Shown one piece after another: positions 8,282 to 19,499 of a stretch of DNA of 23,962 nucleotides. The stretch lies in NCBI GenBank assembly GCA_034698045.1, contig JAQGAU010000781.1:1-23962 (forward strand), given 5' to 3'. The translations under genes and the position numbers were made by a program. The notes under the pieces were generated by a model that worked only from the letters and a program-made list of their open reading frames with translations, made no database searches and was not told the DNA's origin. Each line of letters opens with the position of its first letter. Within the stretch, counting starts at the first letter, position 1. The stretch is from Paramacrobiotus richtersi (Eukaryota; Tardigrada; Eutardigrada; Parachela; Macrobiotidae).

Positions 8282-9692
8282 ATGCCGCCTTTCCTGACTG
8301 CTACTAATGAGAATAAGAACGCAGCCATCACCGAATGGAAAGAGGCACAGCTCTTTACGGGACAGTACAACCTGACGAGCCTGTTGAGTACCAACACACC
8401 CAGCATGGTCTACAGTGCTGAGTTGACCAGCAACAAGAGAAAACTGGCAGTAAAGATCATCAAACTACCCCTGGATGCCAAGGCTCGTCATAACTCTGTT
8501 CAGCAGCTACATCAGCGATTCAAGCCTCTCATTCCAGAGAACCCTAATGAAAAGAATGGGGGAGATTGGTTTATACGATTCCATCCGAACATTGTTAAAC
8601 ATTTTGCTTTTGATGTTATCATGGAAACGGCACTGGAAGAACCGTATTACCTTGTGAGAATGGAGCTGTTGCAAGGTAAAATTGGCCCAACAAGCTGTTG
8701 TTTGCGATAAGATAACAACAGCTGTGTGTTTAACACGTGCTTTCCAAATTTCTTACTTTCTACATTGTTATTGCATGTTTGGGTTTTATTAGCACTGAAT
8801 TTTGGCAGATAGCAATAACTTTATCGAAAAGACAAACCAGAGCTTTGGTATAATTGTTGAGTTTTTAGGCGAAACTCTTCGGAAAGTTGCCCAGAGCCGG
8901 CAACTGAAGGAAGCAGAGCTCTCAAACGTGGCTCGACAGCTGCTCGATGGACTTTCTTTCCTTCACGGCGAAAACACACACCCAACTCCATACGTCCATA
9001 GGAATCTGGATGCCGTGCATGCCTTCGTTACAGGAACAACATCTGATCTCACGCACCCAAAGACCGTTGTGAAAATTACCGGCTTAGGAACAGCGAAGCA
9101 GCTGCAAGAGAAAAGCACACAGACAAACGAGGTGTCTTTCAACGTTCGCAGCAGCAGTTTGTACCGCTCCCCTGAAATGGTGCAGAGCTACTTCGATCCA
9201 ATGGTCAAGGTGGGTCGAAAAACCGATGTATGGAGTTTGGGGGTTCTACTGTTGGAATCGGCTTGTAAAGGTCAAATTCAGTTTATGCGGGACATGGTCA
9301 GTAACGCGCAGGTGGCACTGGCTCATAAGACAGACTTTGCCATTAATGATTTGATACTGCCGGTTCGCGGAGATGTGACACAAGGGTACACCCCAGACTA
9401 CACTGTGTTGGGTCCGGAAATGGAGACACTGAAAGGGTTCCTGGAGAGGTGCTTTATCCGTGCACTAGAGTCTGCTGTGAACCCGTCTGAAATACGACCA
9501 AGAGTCGATGAACTGCTGACTGATGCGTTTATTACGGATTATTCGAGGACTGTTGCGCAGAATAGTACAGCTGTTGATGTTGGTAATCCGGGGCGCGATC
9601 ATGTTATGGATCAACAGGTTATTAGGAACCCAGCATATCTTCAGCAAGTGGATGAAACGAAGCCATTGCTGGACCACGTAGCGCGGACCTAA
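8282..9692 (+). CDS. Pseudokinase (HRN catalytic loop, DFG replaced by GLG)
   Basis: Exons 8282-8675 and 8809-9692 join in phase 1 (donor ggtaaaatt, acceptor ttggcag) to give 425 residues. No signal peptide or membrane segment is evident, so a cytoplasmic protein is expected. The kinase fold spans about 25-360. The ATP-binding Lys is present (AVKII, Lys58), but the glycine loop is degenerate (LLSTNTPSMVYSAEL). The catalytic loop reads HRN (195-197) instead of HRD, and the metal-binding motif reads GLG (223-225) instead of DFG. The C-lobe scaffold is kept: SPEM (252-255) and KTDVWSLGVLLLE. With both catalytic Asp residues lost, phosphotransfer is unlikely and a scaffold or allosteric role is more plausible. 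The C-terminal ~60 residues are unstructured-looking. It is divergent from the protease/pseudokinase gene. A possible polyadenylation signal ATTAAA lies at 9946. The ATG is the first in frame before the conserved sequence. Confidence 0.85.
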
Positions 9693-11361
9693 GTCAAGAC
9701 TGGAGTTTGGCGTTTTATACAGTTTGCTGCATATTTCATGCTTCTTTATCGCGACTACTGTGCAGTGTGCATATGGTATTTTATTGTATCAGTAGCGATT
9801 TATGTGAACAATTTGTCTTGCAGCTGTTAGATAGTCAAACGATCAAATTATGCGCCTGATGCTCAAACCTGGAAGGAGTGTTGCAGCGGCAGGTGATCTT
9901 TAGTATTGGTTAAAAATTTGCTGTTTCAGTACAGTGCGGCTCCAAATTAAACCTATAATGCTATAACGTAAAATAATTAAACGCTATAATGACGTAAGCT
10001 GAGATTGCTATTTATAAAGTCTTAGCTACAGATAAATCGTTATACGGGACTGTGCAGATTTGAAGTTAAATAATGCTGATGTTCAGCGTGAGGGTTCAGG
10101 AGTACCGGAAACCTTATCTGACAACGAATGGGATGGTCATTATGTGTCATCAATCCGTGAGCGATAAACTTTGAGTTATCTTCATGTACTGCACATCCTG
10201 CTTAACAATCCTTGCTTCGTACATAAAGCCGCTCGTTACGTCTGTGAAAGGTGCGGGCTCTCTTGGACACTACCGTTTTACTGTATTATTGTTTTATTGT
10301 CTGATATTCAGACAGATAAATTTTGAACAATTGGAGGGACTTCTGAAAGCTTCTTCCGTTAGTGTAGTTGGGATATTAAAGTCATAGCCAAAGTAAGTCA
10401 TAACCTGAATGCGGTAGTTACTATAAATTTCAGTGGCGTACTGCTGGCGCATTAGAGTATCTGAATGTTAATTATGATGAACTTTAAGGTGTCCGAATGT
10501 TAACGCTTTTATCGCATCAAGATGGAAATACATATGTCGAATCGATACTGTAGCTCGCAGCAATCACAATGTCAGTGTGTAGTTCTGGTAACATCTTGTG
10601 AAATGACAAACATAATAATATTATTATCGCCTTTTGAGGTTTTGCAATAAGAAGAATCCCGTCCGACGCTGTGCGTAATTGTAGAAAGAAGGCACTATGC
10701 GATAATTCAAGAGTTCGTCTTATATCTTGCCGGAAAGATGAGTGTGAATGTGGCATTTGTCTAACATTGTAAGGGTCACTGTTTCATAATATAGGAAAGC
10801 CGAAACAGCTACTCCGCTTGCTTCCGTCTACCGATTAAACACTGTTGTTAACCTTATTCCATACTGCAACACTGCACTATGTCATGATTACGAAGTTCAG
10901 TTTTTAGTTTTAACTGGATTTTTGTTTTTACTGGTTAATGGCTCACTGATACTGTATACACAAGAACGAGTATCTTACAAGACCGAAACGCGAGACACAA
11001 CTGTACGTACTGTATTTTTCAAGATACCTTGCCATTTGAATTTTTCTAAAACAGTTACGTATCTTCGCTTTTAACCTCCACACTGGCATAAAATTTCTCA
11101 GTCCTCGAATCTCGATACATATTTATTATCCTTAGCTCTGACTTGTGAGTCCCAAAACTATTGTAACGTTAATCAAGAATAAGAACTGGATAAGTGTGTA
11201 TTACGCAGAATTAGAAATGCTGCAGGGTGTAGTTAAGTATTACATGACCCTAGCAACGAACTGGGGCCGTCAACAGCAGGAAGACCTCTGCTTATGGTAC
11301 GCTCCACATTGCCAAAAACACTGTTTAACCTGCTTCTGCGTTTCTCGGGTCGTACTCCACG
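9693..11361. other. Intergenic stretch without a recognisable gene
   Basis: About 1.7 kb, AT-rich, holding the presumed 3' UTR of the upstream pseudokinase (ATTAAA at 9946-9951) and the presumed promoter of the small secreted protein. Open frames here are 80 codons or shorter, with no signature and no splice partners I could find. Confidence 0.4.
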
Positions 11362-11733
11362 ATGCATTCAAGTTATACTCCCATCGTTTTCACTATAACC
11401 ATCACCGTGATTCTCGCCGTATCTATCCAAGCTTTACGACCAATCCGGGCAGTCCCCGCCCAGCCCAACATTTTCGACGACTTTGGCGACCTTCTGCCCC
11501 ACCAACCACAAGCTCCCCTCGAGAAACAGGCGTCCGTCACAACCGTCCAAGACGCGCCCGTTCCAAAACGGCCACAGCGAAAACCCGCGTTCGATATGGC
11601 CAAACTGCAGATGAACCAATTGCTGCAGTTGCAGAAAGTGTGCGAGCAGTTGCCTACGGTTATTCAGCAAGTCCAGAGGCAGATGGATTCGCTTGAGAAG
11701 TCGGAGGAAGAAGCAGCCAAGTCGAACGATTAG
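11362..11733 (+). CDS. Small secreted orphan protein with proline-rich middle and helical C-terminus
   Basis: A single-exon ORF of 123 codons. Residues 1-24 form a clear signal peptide: a short polar start, then a hydrophobic core (IVFTITITVILAVSI), then a small residue before LRPIRA. Residues 25-80 are Pro/Gln/Ala-rich with a basic patch containing KR and RK (PVPKRPQRKPAF). Residues 80-115 form a Gln/Leu-rich amphipathic helix (QMNQLLQLQKVCEQL) that could be a coiled coil, with a single Cys near 94 that might cross-link a dimer. The last residues are acidic. GC content is higher than the flanks, which supports coding. I do not recognise a family. A processed peptide precursor is conceivable given the dibasic sites, but nothing proves it. 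A polyadenylation signal follows at 11978. Confidence 0.65.
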   Translation: MHSSYTPIVFTITITVILAVSIQALRPIRAVPAQPNIFDDFGDLLPHQPQAPLEKQASVTTVQDAPVPKRPQRKPAFDMAKLQMNQLLQLQKVCEQLPTVIQQVQRQMDSLEKSEEEAAKSND

Positions 11734-11977
11734 AGAGTTATTTGGACAATAGTTATGTAGAGAATGTGCTGCCTTTTGTAATGAACCCCAATGTGGCTGA
11801 TATGATGTGGTGCTTTAAATAGATTTATCTACTGATTTAATCGAACGATATTACAGTTGCCAGTCATTGATCAGATAAAAACGATACTCGCACGATTACC
11901 AACGTGGTTGTGTTATGATTTCACTGCACGAGACTCGAGAGAAAAGTCTTCATCATTTGCTTGGCTGTAGCTGGGAT

Positions 11978-11983
11978 AATAAA
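11978..11983 (+). terminator. Candidate polyadenylation signal
   Basis: AATAAA, 245 bases after the stop codon of the small secreted protein and before the PPT2 gene on the same strand. Confidence 0.45.
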
Positions 11984-12127
11984 CAGCCTGTTATTCGATA
12001 AATATTCGAGTCTGCATAACTCGTTCTAATAGCATTCAATGCAATATAATATGCAATAAGAAGTGCCCTTATTCATTCGATAACTGCCTTCTTTTATCAG
12101 TTTAGATTCTGAATATTACGGCTGAAA

Positions 12128-13624
12128 ATGGGAAAGTGCGTTCAAACTACTGTATTGGCTGTGTTTTGGTTATATATTTCGTTGGGGTGCTTTCTACCGG
12201 AACGGGAAACGGTTCTACTTTCTAATCGTATGCACAAGCATGTCTCAAGGTATCGTCCTGTCGTTATTGTAAGTCAACCAAACTTTACAGCTTCTACCAT
12301 TGAAGTGATCGTTTGGATTTGATTAACAGTTTTCCCTATTCAAACGCAACTATAGGATTGCTTATTTATATAAAATATCATATCGTCTTCATTATAAAAA
12401 AATAAGAAAAAAATATAAAAATATATTTCGGAAGTGTATGATAGCTTATTCATTGTCAAACAGTTTATACAAGCATTTTTTTTGTACTGGTACATGCATT
12501 AACGTACAGGTACACGGCATTCTGGATCATGCTTTGGAATTAGTTCACCTGCAACTGAATATCCAGAAGGTTCATCCTGGAACGGAAGTGTACCTGATTC
12601 CGCTGTACCAGTATATTAAAAGTATTACAACATTCATGTAGAAGAAACAGGATAATCTAATAACGTGTACGCTTGACTTTGAGAGGCGCATGGCCCATGT
12701 GGACCCAAGTATCCGGCTTTGGAGACTACATTCGTAACATATCCGATGCGCATCCCGAAGGAATCATCCTGCTTGGTTATAGTCAAGGAGGGCTTATTTG
12801 TCGAGCCGTTATACAGGTAATTATTTACCAAGTACGGTGCACGCTCTAAAAACCCTGCATACGCTGCTTTCACTTTACAGAATGATTACGAGGAAAAACT
12901 CAACATTCACACGTATATTTCGCTGGCATCACCACAAATGGGACAATATGGAGATACAAACTATCTGTATGCTTCGGAGAATTAAATTTAATGTAAAACG
13001 CTTTAAGATTCTAACATTGTGCTCATTCTTGTTCTAGGAGGTAAAGCAAGGTTCTTGAATACTACTGAAGACGAAGATGTGTTCTAGTTGGCATGTTAAC
13101 CACAGATACCTCTTCCCGAATTATATGAAGGATAATCTGTACAAAATCCTGTATTCCCGTTTTGGACAGACATTCAGCGTTGGTGGCTACTGTAAGAAGC
13201 TAGTTTCAATCAAGACTAAACAAACTGTCAGTATTCTTTTCCAGGGAAAGATCCGCATCATTACGATCTTTACCAAACCTCCAGTACGTTCCTCCCAGTT
13301 CTGAACAACGAAACTTCCGTTCCCAGTCCGAATATGACGCTATACAAACGCAACATACTGCGTCTGAAGAAGCTCGTTATGATTGGCGGACCAGATGACG
13401 GCGTCGTGACCCCGTGGCAGTCGTCCCATTTCGGATTTTATAACCTAAACGAAACGGTTGTTCCGTTCCGAGAACAGGACATGTACCTGCGGGATTCCTT
13501 TGGGCTGCGCACATTGGACAAACGAGGTGATCTGGTCGTTTTGGAAATGGCGGGAATCCATCATACACAGTGGCATATTGACCCTGTGGTGTTCCATAAC
13601 CTACTTGAGCCATGGCTGAGCTAA
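12128..13624 (+). CDS. PPT2: Palmitoyl-protein thioesterase 2 (lysosomal thioesterase PPT2)
   Basis: An alpha/beta hydrolase that cleaves acyl thioesters in the lysosome; PPT2 favours acyl-CoA over palmitoylated proteins. Exons 12128-12268, 12510-12610, 12684-12816, 12881-12966, 13106-13191 and 13245-13624 join in matching phase to give 308 residues, close to the human length of about 302. An N-terminal hydrophobic stretch (residues 7-22) is a signal peptide. Conserved sequence follows: YRPVVIVHG (oxyanion region), WPMWTQVSGF, the nucleophile elbow GYSQGG (Ser114), SPQMGQYGDT, WKDPHH, IGGPDDGV with the catalytic Asp (233 or 234), TPWQSS.FGFY, LRDSFGL and AGIHHTQWH with the catalytic His (about 289). 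The end, EPWLS, matches the family terminus. Introns are 67-241 bp; the first contains an AT-rich run at 12360-12430. All active-site residues are present, so it should be a working enzyme. NET and NMT sequons fit a glycosylated lysosomal protein. Confidence 0.93.
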
Positions 13625-14592
13625 TTTACTGACAATGTTTTTTTTGCTCCTACTGCATATAGTTCATTCCAGGTAGTTTACATGACAGATACTCCCTGCA
13701 CATTATTTGTTACATACTGTACATAGTATTTAACGCGGGATTTGAAGTTTACGATTGATTTTCAAGCTTATCTTCAGAAGTAAGCCGGCGACAACGAAAA
13801 ATTTAGCAAACATACCTCATCGAAAACCGTTAATGAAAAGCACATAGAATGATTGCATCTCATACAATAATAATGGCGCGAAGCATAGACTTAATAATGC
13901 CTATGTATGCGTTGCGTACACTTCTATAAGCTTGTGGTTATGATATAAATGGAGCTCTGTACTTATCTGTCAAGAAACGTAATCTTTATTTTAAATACAC
14001 AATTTTTGGCGAACGGTGACTCTTGCGCATTTTTGTTAGTTATCTAAATATAAAAAAAAATTTCGGTAGTATTCTGTATGTCATTTTAGTTACCACTTAT
14101 CACTTACCACGGACTGTAATTAAATAACAAACTGTTATTTTGCGGTTCTTGAGTTCCTTTATTTCTGTATTTCTGCAACGAATAACTATTCGATTATTCC
14201 AAGATTTCTCGCCAGCCCGCGCTGCGAACAATATACTTCTGGTACTGTATCCCTGCACTTGAGACTATCCCATAAAGGTAGCCCCATAAGGACAGTTTGG
14301 TTGGCTCTGCTAGCAAACATACAGTAATCAGTTAGAAGCTTGGCATTTACACAGTTTTCCTCTGGGGTCTTCTGCCGAAACTCTTGATAAACTTACAACC
14401 GACTGTAGGCGTGTGGAAACGAGGAACGCAAATATTACCTACAACCTTTCCAGTTGTCGTAAGGCAGTCCGTTTCATGCAGCAGGTTTATCCCATTAAGT
14501 CAGTAACCTGTTTACTTCGTGTTCACTTTCGGCTACCATTTGAAATGTCAAAAAGTTGTACCTTTTCGGTTGGCTTCTTGAACGGCCAGACC
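13625..14592. other. Intergenic region between PPT2 and a chemoreceptor gene
   Basis: AT-rich sequence with the PPT2 3' UTR and the chemoreceptor promoter or leader. The chemoreceptor frame is already open from 14413, with in-frame ATGs at 14476 and 14545, so part of this stretch may code for a longer N-terminus. Nothing else is recognised. Confidence 0.4.
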
Positions 14593-15733
14593 ATGGATTC
14601 GGGAATTTCTCTAATTGGAATGCCAGAGAAAATCTTGGCTGCTGCTGGCTTCTTGCCGTTTTATGCTTTTCCGCGAAAACAGCAACAATGGCGTCGTACC
14701 GAAGCTCTGGACAAAGCCCTTCGGTGCGGAGCTATTGTGTGCATTCTCGGTGGTGTGTTCCGTTGTTGCATAGAAATCTCGCAACTTGTCTTGCATGCCC
14801 TAGCAGATCCCACCAGTGAACACACAAGTCCAATGCTACACGCTATGTCCAAAATTTTTGATTGCATTTTTCCCTTTCAACCAGTCATTGTTTTGTCAAT
14901 TTTACTATATAAACGTAACTTGTGGTGGCATAATGTCCAGATTTCCATTCTGGAACTTGTCCGTTTCGGCAATTTGTCGGTCGAGAAACAAGGCACCTGG
15001 GGACGAACTGGGACGAGTCTTTCTTGTATCACTCTGATTGTGACCATTGTATGGGAGTACGTGGAATGGCGGGCATTTCTGGATCGGTACCCATATTATT
15101 ACGCAACGGATTTCGCCAACGCGTTTAGTCCATTACCAATCAGAGTCACAACCACTCAAGACATTATAATGTGGGTTGTATTCTGCTCGCTTCCGCATTA
15201 TTTTACCCAGCAAGTTTATATCTGCGTTATAGTTTACGCGGTCATTCTACGAGATGCTTGCTATGCATTTCTGGTTAGGATCGGTGATATTCACAAACAG
15301 TTTACATCATTAGAGAATGTTGATGGTGTTATTCGAGAGATGCACGAGTTCCATTTGAAATTGATCCTCTGCATGAAGACATTGAATGATGTCTACAGCT
15401 GGATTTTGTTGGTTATCTTTACGTCCAATCTGGCCCTCGCATGTTCCTTTGTAACGGCCATCATCGTCGCACCATCAAGTTCCCTGACGGGAAGTTTCGC
15501 ACACTACACGGGAGTGCTGCTTTTCTTCAGTTACAGTGTGCTGTTTGCGATCCCACTAGTGCAAGTACACGAAAAGGTAACCAAGAAAAAAACTACACTT
15601 TGTGTGAAATTCTGCTGCTTTTGGCCTTCGCATAAACGATCTGTTACTTCCCCTTTGTAATTCTGGTCCAGGCGCGGAAAGTCAGGAAATGCCACAGCTG
15701 GCCTATCTTACCATGACCTTCTTTCATTCGTAG
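14593..15733 (+). CDS. Gustatory-receptor-like 7TM chemoreceptor
   Basis: Exon 14593-15576 and a proposed last exon 15686-15733 give 343 residues. Hydrophobic segments fit seven membrane passes: around CGAIVCILGGVF, FPFQPVIVLSILLY, LSCITLIVTIVWEY, IIMWVVFCSLPHYF, YICVIVYAVILR, SWILLVIFTSNLALACSF and GVLLFFSYSVLFAIPLV. Polar N-terminus, length and the layout of TM6-TM7 fit the insect-type gustatory receptor superfamily, which form ligand-gated cation channels with a cytoplasmic N-terminus. It is clearly paralogous to the minus-strand receptor at 17581-18683 (shared IPEKILAA.GFLPF, LSCITL, WEY.EWRA, PLPI.VT.TQ, NAVILRD-type sequence). The start at 14593 is chosen because the paralogue has Met at the same alignment position; ATGs at 14545 and 14476 could extend it. 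Both genes show a donor right after Glu-Lys (gaaaag|gtaacc), so I splice there, giving a tail EMPQLAYLTMTFFHS. Without splicing the frame runs to 15660. Confidence 0.8.
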
Positions 15734-17580
15734 GCATGCCAGTTTGCGCGAAAGTTGTGTGAATTACGACTGAAAATACAGAGCTCTGCAACCGCAGAAA
15801 TTGTGGCAAAAAACGTAGGTTGATTTCATCTGTTTTTTTTAAAAATCGGTTCACGTTCGGGTATTTCAATTTGTAAACCAGTGCGATCGCCTTTGTTTCC
15901 AAATCCAAGAAAAACTGCATTATTTCATTTAGATGCTTACTCATCAGTCCAGAGAATGTGCATTCATAGTAACGCTATGTTTTATTGCTGATCAGGAAGT
16001 GGTTAACCAGCTGCGTTGTTCGAGGGTTTTGTTTGCATTGATTAGGGACCGACGATCGTGCGCTCCGTCAAAATCATGGAGGAAAGAGCGCGGAATTTTG
16101 TGCCTTGTTTCAGTGGCGGCGGCATTCTCTGGTACTCGCAAGGCTTGCTGACAGCGGTAAGAAAGAAATAGCAGTTCACTTGTATCGCCGTACCGGGTTC
16201 GTGTAACGCATGGCTGTATATGTGAGTTTTGCTATATAGGCATGCACCTTCCTCGTTTCCACCGGGTTATTGGTCCACGAAATCGTCAGCAATTACGCCA
16301 GAACTATGTCAGTAATCCCGAGTGTGGCTGACTGCCATCCTCGTTGCAGCCACAACAACAGTCACAATAGTTAGACCGGTTCCGCGAAGTCACAGCTGTT
16401 CGCGAATCTTTCGTCCTGGAAACTGAATGCTTTCGATGCTGGCTGGTCCCCGTATTCCAAAGATTTGTATGACCAATGGATAAAATGAATAATCTCTTTC
16501 TTCCAGGAAAGCATCGTGGGTGGATATTCTGTTCTTGATTATAAGAATGACCTTTTCTGAACCCGTGAACCTTGGGATTGCATGTAATGAAACGCATAGT
16601 CATTCCGTAACGATACGGGATATATGTGCATGCAGTTTGCAAAAGTTAAGAATCATATCTATGAAGAAATAACTTCCATTCGCAACAACAACATTTGTGC
16701 ACCAAAACAAACAGGAGCTTTGTATTGCTAATGTTCAGTTCAATTTAATTAATTTGATAGTTCATAGTGAAGCCACGGAATGACGCATTGAACGAGGCCG
16801 TGTCAGCCCATACCACGGGCAGGAGTGGATAATACAAGAAAGTGGCTAAGTAGAACGGCTCATGTTGTAGGCGGAGGAAGGGTCAGACAAACCGTGCGGT
16901 AAATCGGCTATATTCGGTTTTGTTGGTTACTGCTGACAATTTCCTGAACCACAAAACCTGCGGTAACCAGAAATGTGCATGCCTGCAAGGAACCGCATTA
17001 TACACCGAAACGTGGCGAAAATGTCAAGTGAATCCAATTCATACCGCTGTCAGCAGGCCTCGCGAGTAATACACTATTCCACCCCCAGTGAAACAAAGGA
17101 CGTAATCTCGAGAAATTGCTTCCAGGTCACGTACTACTTCGATGGACGTTCGCTCCTGTCAGTTAAAAGAGCATAAACCGAATGCGGTGATATAGACTCT
17201 CCTTATCGTATAGAACGGCCGTTACCCAGTCGTATCCATATATCTTCCAGCACCCATCAGGATCCACGGTTTTCGATGAACTACCCTTGGTCGAATATCT
17301 CTCTATTTCAAAAGCCAATCGATTTAGCTCTAGCGCAAAACGATCCGCCTAAAATCGTATATACATATGCGTTAAAATCATTCGTGTTTATAATTATGCG
17401 CCACTCGATCGCAACATGAGAATCTTGCGGTTCACATAGTAAGCCCAAGAACAGCGCTCGTATCGTTGGCTGATATGTAAAACAAATGTGTTCAACCTTC
17501 TTAGAGATAAAAATTAAAAAATTCTGTCCGCGTTTTAATTGTACTTGGTATCGGCATCTCGAGTATTCGAATCAGTTCAA
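15734..17580. other. Intergenic region between two convergent chemoreceptor genes
   Basis: About 1.85 kb with no recognisable gene. The longest open frame (16304-16642, minus, 112 codons) has a Cys cluster but no signal peptide, domain or splice partner. Both receptors' 3' UTRs should lie here. I found no receptor pseudogene fragment by eye. Confidence 0.4.
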
Positions 17581-18683
17581 TTACAGGAATGAAATGAACA
17601 TGGCGACCGGCCAGCAGCAGCCGGCAAAATTCTAAATATGTACGTACAAATGGCAGTTACAGTTGGTTGTACGGAGTATTATTTGTTTGACTTTACCTTC
17701 TCGAACACCTGCACCAGCGGGACTGCAAATACCACAGCATAAACGAAGAAAATCACTACACTGCTGTAGTCTCGGATGTGTCCCATCATCACGGTTGAAG
17801 GCGCGAACAGGATATATGTTAAAAAGGAGCATGCCATGCCCAGATTGCACTGAAGAATGGTCAGCAAAATCCAGCCGTATAAACCATTCACTTCGCCCAT
17901 GCAGTGAATCAGATTCCAGTGAAATTCCCGCATCTCTCTAACAGCTACAGCGATTGTTTCTTTCGGCACTTGGAAAAGCTGCATGCGCATTTTTATGATT
18001 TTTACCAAGGATTCATCGCAATTATCACGCAGAATGACAGCATTGACGATCGCGCAAACATAGACTTGAAGGGCGAAAAAGTGGGGAAGTGTGCATAATG
18101 CGATCCAGCTTATCCATGACTGCGTTGCGGTTACTTTGATCGGCAATGGAGCAAACGCGTCTTGAAAATCCTGTGAGTACAATATGGGATTTTCGTCATA
18201 ATACGCACGCCATTCTATGTACTCCCAGTAAACTGTCATAAGCAGCGTGATGCAAGAAAGAGTTCTTGCAGTGCGTCTCCAAACGACCAATTTCTTGATC
18301 CAAGTCCCACGCGAACCGGCAATCACACGAAAGCAGTTTTGGACGTTATTCCATGATTTGCGTTTTATTAGAAAAACGGACAGTACGATGACCGGTTGAA
18401 TGTGAAAAACCACATATCCACAATCAGACAAAGCGCGGAGAACGGGACTTTTGTGCTCACTGGCCGGCTCTGACATGGCATTTGCGATAAGCTTCATAAT
18501 ATCAACGGAACCGCGGAATGTTGCTCCTATGATAAACATTACGGCCACGCAGAGAAGAGAATTATTCACAACTCTAAAGTGGCACCATTTGGAAACTGAC
18601 TTCGAAATAACCGAAAACGGAAGAAAGCCAACAGCAGCTAAGATTTTCTCGGGGATTCCATATAATGGAAAGTGGGATGCCAT
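17581..18683 (-). CDS. Gustatory-receptor-like 7TM chemoreceptor, paralogue
   Basis: Exons, 5' to 3' on minus: 18683-17697 and 17631-17581, giving 345 residues. Seven hydrophobic segments occur in the same order as in the 14593-15733 gene, with about half of the residues identical across the best stretch (for example LSCITLLMTVYWEYIEWRA against LSCITLIVTIVWEYVEWRA). The predicted role is the same: an insect-type gustatory receptor channel in the plasma membrane. Start at 18683 (MASHFPLYGIPEK) aligns with the paralogue's Met; the frame is open upstream and ATGs near 18797 and 18785 could extend it. A donor after Glu-Lys (gagaag|gtaaag) and an acceptor (catatttag) bound a 65-bp intron, adding the tail NFAGCCWPVAMFISFL. 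Unspliced, the protein would end at 17679 after KSNK. The two genes point at each other, as after an inverted duplication. Confidence 0.82.
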
Positions 18684-19139
18684 TGCAGAGCCGTAAACTA
18701 TATCCGTCAGAACAGTTCTGTCTTTATAGAATATCAGCAAAGCGCAGTCTTTTGTTTTCAAACTGGGCTTGCGGATGGTTGGCATAGTTTGTGGCATCCA
18801 GACAAATGTACTGACCTTGCAGAATACAGAGGCACGAACGGGTGTTACGTGAGAACTTTGGGATGAGTATGTAATCAATAGCTTTTATGGTTTACTCCAG
18901 CATAATAGATATGCGATCGGTAACCATGCCGGAAATTTTGTAAACTGACAAATACATTCGCCAGCCAAAAGTCCCAGATGTGCTGATGTAAGCCGTTCTG
19001 TACGGTTCAGGCACACAGATGTAAACAATGTTGTAATAGCATTACATTTTCTGGTTGATTGTGGGATCACGCTGCGGAGATTCTGCCCGTTTTCGTTTTC
19101 TTTTATCAAGCGAGCGCAGCGAGCGTTTTATAAGGTACA
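18684..19139. other. Short intergenic stretch upstream of the minus-strand chemoreceptor
   Basis: Holds the presumed promoter and leader of the receptor at 17581-18683, including the upstream in-frame extension with Met codons near 18797 and 18785. No separate gene seen. Confidence 0.35.
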
Positions 19140-19312
19140 GTTTCCAAAGTTCCCGACAGGTAGTACCCGGTCCTTGGGTCCTTAGGGTCTTCAGGTACTT
19201 GAGGTTCCTATACGCTTGAAGTTCGTGAGCTCTTCAAGTTCTTGGTATTTCGTATGCTATGGGGTGGTCAAACTTGGGGTCGCGACAGGTGGTACCCGGT
19301 TCTTGGGTTTCC

Positions 19313-19489
19313 GGGTACTTCAGGTTCTCGAGTACTTGGAGTTCTCGGGTCCTTGGAGTTCTTGGGTTCCCGGGTACTTCAGGTTCTCGAGTACTTGGAG
19401 TTCTCGGGTCCTTGCAGTTCTTGGGTTCCCGGGTACTTCAGGTTCTCGAGTACTTGGAGTTCTCGGGTACTTGGAGTTCTTGGGTTCTT
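19313..19489. repeat. 59-bp tandem repeat, three copies
   Basis: Units begin gggtacttcaggttctcg at 19313, 19372 and 19431, exactly 59 bases apart and nearly identical. They lie at the left part of the larger minisatellite and share its building blocks (ggttctcg, ggttcttg, ggtactt). Because 59 is not a multiple of three, a repeat without stops is open in several frames at once, which explains the overlapping plus-strand ORFs of Gly/Leu/Ser-rich nonsense. Confidence 0.85.
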
Positions 19490-19499
19490 GGGTACTCCG

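Noticed and set aside
15577-15660. Read-through C-terminus of the first chemoreceptor (Lys/Cys-rich tail)
   Set aside because: The paralogue has a donor at the identical position and the read-through tails share nothing; splicing is preferred, though not proven.
16304-16642. 112-codon minus-strand ORF with a Cys cluster (CDCCCGC)
   Set aside because: No signal peptide, no domain, no neighbouring exons and composition like its flanks; probably chance.
1354-17580. tRNA or rRNA genes in the intergenic stretches
   Set aside because: No stretch combined a plausible B-box-like sequence with matching acceptor and anticodon arms when scanned by eye; a covariance-model search would be decisive.
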